From contig CALNVZ010002433.1 in the NCBI GenBank assembly GCA_940671915.1, forward strand, positions 76,045 through 140,044: a DNA stretch of 64,000 nt, in the 5' to 3' direction. This DNA is from Paracentrotus lividus (lineage: Eukaryota > Echinodermata > Echinoidea > Camarodonta > Echinidae). The translations under genes and the position numbers were made by a program. How positions within the stretch are numbered: the first letter of the stretch is position 1; every line of letters starts with the position of its first letter. The notes under the pieces were generated by a model that did not search any database, was not told the origin of the DNA, and saw only the letters and a program-made list of their open reading frames with translations. Positions 31,450 through 42,200 of the stretch are shown piece by piece.

Positions 31450-33699
31450 TTAATTATCTAAACCAACTTCAAGAACAGGAATGCTAGGGCGTAAACTCTC
31501 TTCTATATTGCGAAGGTCAGCATAGGCATCATCCAGAGAAATAACCATAGCTTGAACACACAGACCATTGGTCAACACAGAGGGCAATGTAGGAGACTGA
31601 TTGGAATTGCCAAATGTCTCCTTGGTCTTCCGATTCTTGTCGGGTTTGGCGTACAATGTTTCCAAATCGTGTATCTGCTCTGTCGCATCAGTCATTGATG
31701 AATGATCACGATTTACCTTCGGCCTACATGAGAGAGATGCGATTGCATCACTGGTTGGCTCACCATGCCAAGTTTTGTGGGGATTCGATGATACATGTAG
31801 GACTGACTGTACCAAGGGGTTTGCAGCCATTGTCTTGTTGTTAGTGTCTTCATTTGTAGGTGTACCATTGACATCAGCTACAGAACAGTAAGTGCTTTCG
31901 AGGGCTGAGTCAGCATCAGCGACAACATCTGTACATCTCCTGGCCTCAATTTCTGTGTTATCCAGACCTTTGTCCATATGATCCATATTAAATGGTCTTC
32001 CTGTGGGTTCTTCAGTGTGATGATCATTGCCTATCATGTGCCTGTCCATGCAGCTTCGCAATGGAAGGTCTGGTGGTCTATCCTGCTTTTCTGGACAAGA
32101 CATTATGCCTTCAGGTTTGAGGATATCTCTCCTATCTAGAGGGTGTCCTTTATTATCAATTGCACCATGCTCAGGGGCTACATGTTTGAGGACATCTTTC
32201 CTTTCTAGTTGGCGTCCGTTTTCAACAATCCCACCCTGCTCGGGATCTCCTCCAGTTGCAGCTCCCTGAGAAGACAAGGTCATTGTATCCATAGACTCTG
32301 CATGAAGTACGTACGATCGACTGGCACTCATGTTAATTGCATGTGAATGTTGGACTCGGTATTGGTGCCTTACTGAAATGTGTTTGTAGCATGTTTTGAA
32401 GCATATCGCAATGCAGGTAGCAAAGCTGCATAATAATGCTATTGCTGACAATACGCCTATGTAAATGATGGGATTCGTGATTTCATCTTCCTTGTTTGGA
32501 TCAGTCACACTCATCACTTTACTCACAGCATAATTTGATGAGGAATCATTATCTTGATCTGTTAAAACCGTAGAATTAGTGTTTCTGGTAGATGGTATGA
32601 TTGGTGTTGTGGATACAGGGGCAATAGCTGAAACATTGATGGTGATTGTTTTACATAGTACATCATCTGTTAGATTATCAATTCTTGTTTTAACTTCATG
32701 GATATGAGCTGAAAAGGTAGGGTATCCTGTAACATTTAAAGGTATTGTAGACCAGGCATGGAGATTCATCACCTTATTTGTCAGTTCTTCCTTGCAAAGC
32801 AATACTACATGTATGTAATTGGCATCAGTCCTGTAATCAGATTCTGTGGTAGTGATGTTCCACAGATCGCTCATATCCTTGTACCACCTTTTAAAATGTG
32901 AGCTACTACTATTAACGCAACAATTGTAAGCTGCATTCTCCCCTACGTCTTTTGTCAAGAAGTGATGTTCAATTGGAGGGAAGGTGCATGAACTTCGCTC
33001 ATTCATGCTCCTGTCAAGAATTACACACTTATCTGGCACCTTAAGACCTAACATGTCGGCAAAATCAGCGTAGACAGTGAATGAGTGATTAGTTATCGAA
33101 TACGGGGTTTCCGCATCCACCTTACCTGTCCAATGTTCGTACAAAAGCCGATCTCCCGCTAGAAATTGAACCAAACCTCCATCGTTTCCTTGAAACAATT
33201 CACAAGTCGTCTGTAAAGTCTGTGTCTCTTGCAGGAAAAGTGTCGTACAAGTAGGTTTCTCACTAACGATGGTCAATTGCAACATCAGAGCTGTACAGAG
33301 AACATTCTGGTCCTCATAATTCTTTTCCTTATGAACTGTAATAATATGGGTTCCTGAATCCACTTCTTCTGTGCAGTCAATTGTTACTTGATACATGTAT
33401 TCTGTCTGGTTTGTCTCATTCAACTTATACCGTGAGCTGCAATTCTTGTTATTTGAACATTGTTTTATTTCAAAGCATTTTTCACTCAAGTTTGATGTCG
33501 GCTTTATCCAACCTAAGGTCTGGTTTATCGATAATGGTTCTTTAAGATTAAATTGAACAGAAATAGTTTCGTACCTAATCGCATGAACCGATTTCCACTT
33601 GTAATCGCACACATCATCTTTGGCAAATGACTGGTTAAGAAGAGTTTGGAGGAATAAAAAAATTGCAAATACATCCCTACATAGGTTCCTTCGTAACAT
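31450..33699 (-). CDS. Ig-like type I membrane receptor with long cytoplasmic tail (member D), intact
   Basis: The open frame begins at 33,762, but the Met at 33,699 (residue 22) directly precedes a good signal peptide (MLRRNLCRDVFAIFLFLQTL), so it is preferred, giving 749 residues. Using numbering from 33,762, the ectodomain spans about 48-430. It shares with members A-C the signatures P(S/T)CT(S/T)LF at 170, LAGDRLL at 201, CTFPPIE at 259, YNCC at 279, RWY at 292, LLCKEEL at 321 and CKTITINV at 370, with many N-x-S/T sequons and a Thr/Ser stalk. The membrane segment is about 431-455. The 315-residue tail has two tandem 23-residue repeats (507-529, 530-552), an ITIM-like STYCSV (Tyr625), LYAKP (YxxP, Tyr704) and AYADL (Tyr747). 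It is intronless and complete. A cell-surface signalling receptor is inferred; the ligand is unknown. Confidence 0.8.
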   Translation of the reverse strand: MLRRNLCRDVFAIFLFLQTLLNQSFAKDDVCDYKWKSVHAIRYETISVQFNLKEPLSINQTLGWIKPTSNLSEKCFEIKQCSNNKNCSSRYKLNETNQTEYMYQVTIDCTEEVDSGTHIITVHKEKNYEDQNVLCTALMLQLTIVSEKPTCTTLFLQETQTLQTTCELFQGNDGGLVQFLAGDRLLYEHWTGKVDAETPYSITNHSFTVYADFADMLGLKVPDKCVILDRSMNERSSCTFPPIEHHFLTKDVGENAAYNCCVNSSSSHFKRWYKDMSDLWNITTTESDYRTDANYIHVVLLCKEELTNKVMNLHAWSTIPLNVTGYPTFSAHIHEVKTRIDNLTDDVLCKTITINVSAIAPVSTTPIIPSTRNTNSTVLTDQDNDSSSNYAVSKVMSVTDPNKEDEITNPIIYIGVLSAIALLCSFATCIAICFKTCYKHISVRHQYRVQHSHAINMSASRSYVLHAESMDTMTLSSQGAATGGDPEQGGIVENGRQLERKDVLKHVAPEHGAIDNKGHPLDRRDILKPEGIMSCPEKQDRPPDLPLRSCMDRHMIGNDHHTEEPTGRPFNMDHMDKGLDNTEIEARRCTDVVADADSALESTYCSVADVNGTPTNEDTNNKTMAANPLVQSVLHVSSNPHKTWHGEPTSDAIASLSCRPKVNRDHSSMTDATEQIHDLETLYAKPDKNRKTKETFGNSNQSPTLPSVLTNGLCVQAMVISLDDAYADLRNIEESLRPSIPVLEVGLDN

Positions 33700-34819
33700 T
33701 TTGAAGAGTCGGACTAGATGTGCAACATTGAGATGAAATGAATGTCTCTTCTCTGGTATCATAAAATTTTTTGCTTGGTTTTTTTAATCTTTAGATAAAG
33801 CTGTCTTGTAGCCAGAGCAAGGCTAGTTATTTGTGTATTGCGTTACTGGAAATGAAATGCCTCTGAGTCTGGTCAAATTGATAACAAAACAAAAGAGATG
33901 ATGTTTCATTTTTGTTCGAGGATATCATTTATTTTAAATTTTAGAGGTATCCGTCCTCGAAATTTTACCGAGTAGTACTTAATCATATATTGAGTGTGTA
34001 AACCGAAAATGGAACGACATTGTGAAAAGTAGTAACCAACCGGAAATTATTATCTTTTATTTTGATCATGAGGAGCACATTCATTTGTCATATGTGGGAA
34101 AGTAAAGGCTACTCTAGCAGTGTCCTCTATTGCTCTCGTATCAATCCATCATTGTTATAGTGACATGGCTTCACAAGAAAGTTAGAGAAATAGTGCTCAT
34201 CCAAGACTTTTTAGATAAATCAAAAGGGACAAGTATAAACGATTAGAAATGTTTATATCAGGGACGAAAGAAATCTAGGACTTCTTATTATGAAACCCAA
34301 ATACTATCAAGTGTATCTTAGATTGTGAAACTTCCTGCCAAACTCATTAATCATCTACAAATTGTTTTTGAGATAATACTTTCAAGCCCTCAGATACTGA
34401 TATACATGTACATGTACTTGAAAGATATCTCATTATTATGATTATAATTATTGATTGTATTTTTTTTTTCATTTTGTGTTCTCTATATTTCCAATGTAAC
34501 AATTAATTGCTGAAATTCAACACCGCATTTAAAAATTACTGAAAACAAATCTTTTCTAGTTTGTATCTTCATTTACTGTGCTAGTTTTATGTGACATTAT
34601 GTTACGTGAAGTGCCTTTGAATTGGGCAGTTTTTTAATTAAATGTATTATTTTCGTTTATTTAATTTCCATAGTCCTGAATGAAGTACATGGTACAAATG
34701 TATGAACAACATGGTAGATGTTTGCCCTTCTCCAAAATCAACCACTCTAACTTTATTTTTAGTTGCACAATATACCTGTATAATTCTTTTAACTTTCTCT
34801 CTCCTTTTGAAACCTGAAG
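33700..34819. other. Spacer between member D (minus) and the first visible VPS13-like exon (plus)
   Basis: This region should contain the promoter of member D on the minus strand. It is AT-rich with a TACATGTACATGTAC run near 34,400. No copy of the tandem upstream unit of members A-C is seen here. A pyrimidine-rich tract ahead of 34,820 serves as the splice acceptor of the next gene. Confidence 0.4.
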
Positions 34820-35007
34820 GGAGTATGAAGAACATGGTAGACTTTGCCCCTCCTACCGAGCCCACCACCGCCACACCCAGGCAGAAGCTGACTGTCCAGC
34901 TGCCAAGGTTTGAAGCACACTTGGAGCTGGAGGAGTCTCTGGACCATGTGGCCCTCCTCAGGCTGACCTGTGGTTTCCATGCATCGGTTATCGACTGGTC
35001 TTTCAAT
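34820..35007 (+). CDS. VPS13-like exon 1 of 10 seen
   Basis: The acceptor follows a CTTTCTCTCTCC tract and AAG; the donor is AAT|GTAAGT. The exon enters at codon position 2 and ends between codons. It encodes an amphipathic LPRFEAHLELEESLDHVAL segment and ends ASVIDWSFN, like the strand before a VPS13 WEPL motif. Confidence 0.6.
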
Positions 35008-36221
35008 GTAAGTGCCTAACTCTTTGTTTTTCCTGAACTGTATCCCTAGCTAACCAAGTTTTTGATGAGTAATGTTCCAAAGACTCTATACTTTAGTTTA
35101 TTTGATAAATAAAAAATGATCCATGCAATGTTTCAAAAGTCAAGCAAAGTAGTAAAAGAGATTCAAATCACCTTGCATAAAAGATGAATCGCACAGGCCA
35201 GAATTGACTTAATTACGTCCCTCCTCATTCACAATTAACAATGATGTACATGAAATCTGCTGACACCATATCTTTCTATATATAATTTAAAATAGTGATG
35301 CCATTATCTACTCTAGACCATACAATCTGTAAAAGAAAATTTGGACATTGTTAATTTTGGGAACGTCATATTTGTTTCTTCTTGGGGACTCTTAGACTTT
35401 TTCTGTAAGCAAATTAGCAATTTTTTTAAAACTGCCACCCTTCCGAAATTAAATTAGCAATAATAATAAATATAATAACATATTCTTATATAGGGCCCTT
35501 CCAAATAGATTTGATCAAAGCGCTTCACATAAAAAACCCAAACACAACAGTATTAAAGAAAGTGACTTGCTCTCCAAGTTACATGTAATATAGACTGATC
35601 AGAGGGAGAACAAATATGTCTTCAATTTGTTCTTAAATGTTTGGACTGTGGTACAAGAACGAATTTCAAGAGGAAGACCATTCAAATTTTGGGACCTGCA
35701 AAACTAATAGTTTGTTCACATTTTTTGGAATTTATCTTTGGAACTTTCAAAAGAAGGGGGTCTGTTCCAGATCGTAAAGAGTAATTGGACTGTGTGAGGA
35801 AGGAAAACATGTTTGAAATGTATTGAGGAGACAAACCGATGGTAAAGCTTTTCTCCTTTATTGCAGTTGAGAGCTGAGGCTGAGATGCATCTGGGAATGA
35901 CATCTTACAATGAGAAGCTATCGGTATGGGAACCCATCATTGAACCAGTCATGGCAAAAGAGGGTGATTACAGACCATGGGAGGTCACTGCAAAGGTAAT
36001 TATGATGATGATGATGGTTGTGTTAGTGATGATGATGATGATGATGCTTTTGAAGTTGTGGCCGATGCTGTAATGCTGATGATGCTGATGACAGTGGTTG
36101 TGTTTTTTATGGCAGTTGTGGTGATGGTTATAATGTTGATGATCCTGTTGATTTTGATTTTTGGTAATGATGGTAATGATGATGATGGTGATGGAGATGT
36201 TGATGGTGATAATGATGATGG

Positions 36222-36252
<31 letters not shown>

Positions 36253-39200
36253 GGTGATGGTGATGGTGATGATAATGATGGTGATGGTGATGTTGATGGT
36301 GATGCTAATCATGATGTTGATTATTGTAATGATGATGTAGTGATAAAGGTTATAATGATGACGATATTGATAGAGATGATGTTGAAAATGATGATAATAG
36401 CAAAAAGAATGATGACAATATTTTGTTGACTTTGCCCACATCTTTCCTCAGCTAACCCGTGCAGAGAGCCACCCTATCAAGTGTTACAGCATGTCAGACC
36501 AGAGTCCTAACGGTCCTAGGGATAGTGTTGATGGTGGTATCCAGCTAGTCCATACTCCTGGATCCTATCCAGTCACTGAGACAGACTCTGACAGCGATAC
36601 AACCAGTGAGACGGAGCTGGAGTGGGATGGTCATTACAGTAGTAGCTTCCTCAGCAGTGGTGAGTCACATTTGATTTCAGTAAATTATGATGCATGTTAT
36701 CTTACTATCAAATTTTGAATTTGAATTTCAGATGTTTCCTGAGTGGTGATTCACTAAGTCATTCGTAGGTAATGAACAACCTTACGAATAACTGGTGATT
36801 ATTTCTTGTGCTAAATGATTGAAAATGTGATTAGTATAACACCAAAGAACATGTTCCAGTTGTCCTTAGAGTCATTTGTAACTTACAAACGTCTTTGTGA
36901 AACACAACCCAGGCCTCAAAACAAGAACAACAACACTTCTGAGAAGAGCAATTAATGATGCCCTGCTTCAAATAAAGCAGTATCACTCTTTCATCTGAGG
37001 ACGTCATATTTTAGTTTATTGTTTGATTTTTTGTTCCCTGGCGGTCTTCCCAAATCTGTTGAAGCTACCCCTTGAATTATAATGACCTAGGGTGATGCAT
37101 TTTCTCTCCGTAATTTTGAAATCAATTTTCAGACATTGCTAGCCCTCAAGACAAAGACAGGAACCTGCCCCTGGAGAGCAAAATTCAGACAAATAAATAG
37201 AATTGTACATCATTGTTCCGTTGCTTTCTTGATATTCTATGCCCTACATGTACATGTATCTTAGGATTTTAATTAAGCTTGTTACATTACGACCGCCCCT
37301 TTTTCAAATTCATAATGAATCAATTGATGAATTTTATCTATTGAATTTGAAATTGATTTTCAGACATTGCAAGCCCTCAGGATGAGGACAGGAACCCACC
37401 CCAGGAGAGCAAGTCAGATAATGAAGATGAGGATGAGAATGATGGAGGATTCTTTAACAAAGTTGAGAATATATTCAGGGATATCTTCACCAGTGATTCA
37501 GAGGAAGAAGAGGAGGCTCAAGCTGGTATGAGATCTAAATTGGAAGGAATAAATGAAATACTGTATTCGCTGTTATTTTTGCGGGATTAATTTTTTTGCG
37601 CTGAGCGGCATCAAAACATGTTCACTGGTCTTAAATTAGCGCTGCATGTTCGTAAGCTTGCAATTGAACCCATGCAATGTATGCATAGGAAATCATGCGT
37701 ATATATTCGCGGGTCTTTTCGTTCGCGTTTGCTGCTATTTGCGCAAAATCTGTGAAAATTAATGTACCGCGAAGATTTCCACGTATTATAACTCTAATCT
37801 CTATTATGGAGCTACATTTGTAACTTCATGTTGCAGAAGGGGCTGACATATTCATTCATTTGAGTATAGTAAATAATGGGAGTATGATGCGTATTCCGAT
37901 TGGTCGAATTAGTGTCACATGTCGTTCAATGTATGGTATATCAAACAATTTTTTTTTTATATTGGATGTTTTGGAAGGCCATTTTAAAAAGAATACGATT
38001 GGGTCACATTCCTGATTCTGCTCTAGCATTATAAGGGTATTCGCAGCAACAATATAAGTATGTCATACTAACTTAGCACACAAAATAAAGCTGAAGACAA
38101 TCGATAATTATTAGAGATATACCAAAAGTTCTAGGAATCTATATACAGTCTGTGTCCAAAAAAAATGGTACAGTCGGGGAAAAAATAATTTAGGTGGGAA
38201 GTAGTTTCAAATAATGTGTGTATGTGGTACCAAATTAAAGCCAAAAAATGTTTCTTGCTGATGCGCTTTGTTCTGAATAATTTGCCTTCGTGAAACAAAA
38301 GTTATTTTAAATATGGTACGACGAGGAACAAATCGAAATTACGCACTTCTATTGTTCTGGAGTGCTGAATTCAGGGCCATTATGCAAAACCTACACAAAG
38401 GCATGGGACGGCATGAGAAATATTGATTTTTATTGATTGTAGAAAACTAGTCATATCTCAAAGATTACAGCACCAAAAAAATTGCAGAAGAAAGTCGGAT
38501 TTTCCTGCTTTATGCAAATACCAAACAACACCAAGATGTGATTAATCTCCATACTACAAGAAAATGTTTTCCACTTGTACCATTTTATTTGACACACACT
38601 GTATACATGTATAATGAATATTGCAAGTTACAACGTCACTTATATATAAAATCAAAATACTAAATTATCCCTTGTGCAGGTCTATTTCTTCTGATCATGA
38701 GCCCACGTACGGCCTCGGTGAAACAAATTTGCACTCACAAAAATAAAGTATTTGTAGTGCACATACTTGTAATCCAGTATGTTACATGACAGACCATGCA
38801 GTATTTATAATATTGTGCATTTTGCTTTTGTTTTGATCAATATCTAGGTGGGAGAAGTGAAACCGATGGAGGCAGGAGGATGGAGTTGGCTCTATCAGGG
38901 GGATTGAATATAGGACAGTCAGATAGTGGTATATCATCATCCGCTAGGAACTCAAACTCATTGGCTAGCTCAGAACCAAGAGGTTTGTACATAAAGAAAT
39001 ATGGAATAAGAGTGGGATTAGGAAACAAAAGAGGAGAATGTGAAAGAAGAGAGACACGGAAAGAGGAAGAAAAGGCGGAGATGCTATTAAAAAACTGGGA
39101 GGAAAACAAAATATGATAGCGGGATATCATCATCCACTAGGAACTCAAACTCACTGGCTAGCTCAGAACCTAGAGGTTTGTACATAAAAGAAAGAAACAG

Positions 39201-42200
39201 AAAGATGTGAAACACAGAGAGACAAGAGGTTTCTATATTAAAACAAATCGAAATATGAGAGGCAGGTACATGTACATGTACATTTGTAGAAACAAAATCT
39301 TCTTCTTCTTCTCGAGTCCTTTCTCCTATTCTACTTTTTGATTTGTAATTAAACCTGATTAAATTTAAAGATCATAGTATGCATTGTATATATTGATTAT
39401 TCAGGGAAACCAACTCTGAATTAGACTCTACCCATTAAGTACTGAACGCAGGCGATCCCATTAGGCGAAAGAGTAGTAAAATCATATTTTTTTAGATAAT
39501 GAAATATGGAATAAGATAGGAATTAGGAATGAAAATAGGAGAAAGTAAAGCAAGAAAGGAAGAAAAGGAAGACAAAAAATGGGAAGAAAAACATAATTAA
39601 TGGAGATAGTATGATGGAACTGGCTCTGTCAGGTGTAGTGAATATAGGACAGTCTGATAGTGAAATCTCATCATCAGCTAGGAACTCAAACTCACTGGCT
39701 AGCTCAGAACCTAGAGGTTTGTACATAATGAAAGGGTAGACTGAGAGTTTAGGAAACAAGAGAGATAGGTGAAAGGAGAGAGAGACACAAAAAGAAGTTG
39801 ATAAAGCATACATGTACAAAAAAATGTAGATCAGAATATCTCAGCACTATTGTAGATTCTTAAAGGGTAGAGAGAAGAGGAGTTCGGCAAAGAGATAAAT
39901 TGTACATGCGTGTACAGAAAGAGATAGAAACTGAATAAGGGTGATAAACATAAAGTAGAAAGGAAGCAATGCAACTTTCTTCATGAAGTGACATTGATTA
40001 ATTTTTTTTTTCTTTTTCCAGATGAATTGGATAGCGACACAGAGGTTACTGATGTGGAGATGATGGCCAACTATGTCATTGTCAATTCTCAGGATAAGCT
40101 ACAGGTCACGGTGGCCCCCGTCTCGCTTGGAGTGGTCAAAGACCTAGCAGAGGCCTTTAGTACAGTCCCAGAACCACAACTACAAGTAAGGATTAGATCA
40201 TGGGATGATGATGATGATGATGATGATGATGGTGATGATTAGGATGCTGATGAGGATGTTGTTGAGGAGTATGATGATAATGATGGTGATGATGATGGTG
40301 ATGGTGGTAATTATGTTGATGAAGATGATGTTGATAATTAAGATTCTGATTATTATAATGTTGGTGATGGATATGATGTTAAGTGTGATGGTGATGAGGA
40401 TGATGATGGTGATGATAATTATGATGAAGAGGGTGATGATAATGAGGGTGATGATGATCTTAATTATGATGATGATGTCGATAGTGATGGTGCTAATGAT
40501 AACAAAATGAATATATTTCAAATTTATTCATTGATATTTTTCAGATAATGAGGAACGTGCAAGAAGCATCCACCAAGATAGTCAACACAACTGGTTTAAA
40601 TGCAAGACTACTAGTGCCTTCATCTTTCATTGTAAGTTCTGTGTGCATTTATTATAATTGCATGAATTTAACCAATGATGATATGAAAATCTGATTTTAT
40701 AGAGGGTTTGGAATTTTATCTTCAGAATGGTTCTGTATAAAATCTATAGTAGTGACTAATTCTATAATGCACAGGTCTACCTTTCGGTGCTCATGGTGCT
40801 TAAAATAAAAAATAAAAAATAGAGAAAAAGAAACAAATAATAACTGAGAAAAGATGTAAAAATTATTCTCTTGGACTTAAAACAGACTGGCGTTTTTTAG
40901 TGTGATTATAATTGACGCAATTTTGAGGGGAGTTTGTAATATCGATTTATGAATCAATTCAAAAATCGACTCATACTATGTTTGGTGATGTCTTGAGTGG
41001 CACATGGTTTTTCATACAATATTTCATTTTTCAATGTTGATATGCATTGCAAATCAATCATCGACATCGCTACTGTACATGTACTTTCACTTCAGTCATG
41101 TATAATATTCAAAAATTTTAATTTCATCATGATAACTTTATAGGAGAATGCAGAGTCTGTGGGTATCAGCCTTGTACCCATCAATGGGGGTCTTGTGGCA
41201 CCCAGTAGGGCTAACCACCAGCCCCTTACCCCAGAGGAGACCCGTGGTGGGGTTGATACCCCTGACACAGCCACGCCCGATGATCCTATGGAAACAGAGG
41301 GGTAAGTAATTCACCCCTTTGGTGACCCAACCTACTTGGGCAAAGATGTAATTACTAGACATTATTTTTTGTCAAGGCTGATAATTGTATGTAAAGGTCA
41401 AAGTTGAGTCTGTCGGGGATCTAGTAAAGATAAGATATAAATATATTCCTTGAATATTTAACTTGACAGCTATAATGTATCATAGTAGATTGGCAAAAGC
41501 TGAGATGATTTATCTAGTAATGGTCCCACGACATTTATTACAGCGACAATTGCTCTGTGGTCAAATCCTACCTGGCGTGACTTAGATTTAACATTAACCC
41601 TGTATCTTGACGAATAGAAGCTTGGAAGAAATATAGGGGTACCGTCTTGCGCGTTGCATCCTGAGGCAAACTCACTTTATAGATCTGATTACCACTATTA
41701 TCTGCATGTACGTGCTTTACCTCACCCAGGTGTAAAAGCAGGTACTTGGTAGGATTCGTTCATTGTGCGTGCCTGGTAATAGGTAGCTGGGATTATAATA
41801 TGTTTATCACTTTGATTGGTTTAATTTCTAGATAAAGTGCTTTATAAAACAAAAAAATAATTATTAGTATGATTTATATTCTAATCAATGTGGTTTGATC
41901 AGCACTGTGTGCACCTCATATTGATGGTGCCTGGTGGAAATGTTCCTCAGGGAGTGGAGAATGTGCACACATTGTGTGCGGGCAAGCCTGTGTGCGGCAA
42001 GCCTGAATCGTATAACTGGGGGAATAATACAATATATCTGTAAAGCGCTTAGAAACGTACATGTAGTCTTACTATTTATCAGGCGCTATATAAATCCAGA
42101 ATTTTTTTATTATTTCTTTTACCTTGATTTAATTTACCTTGACTTTATCTTTGTGTTATCAGGCTTGATGACTTAGAGGACGTTGTGAGAGCATCCAAGT

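Noticed and set aside
35968..36441. Long open frames on both strands (Asp-rich plus, Ile/Thr-rich minus)
   Set aside because: They are translations of a GAT/GGT microsatellite inside an intron.
40198..40521. Poly-Met/poly-Ile open frames
   Set aside because: Same cause: triplet repeat in a VPS13-like intron.
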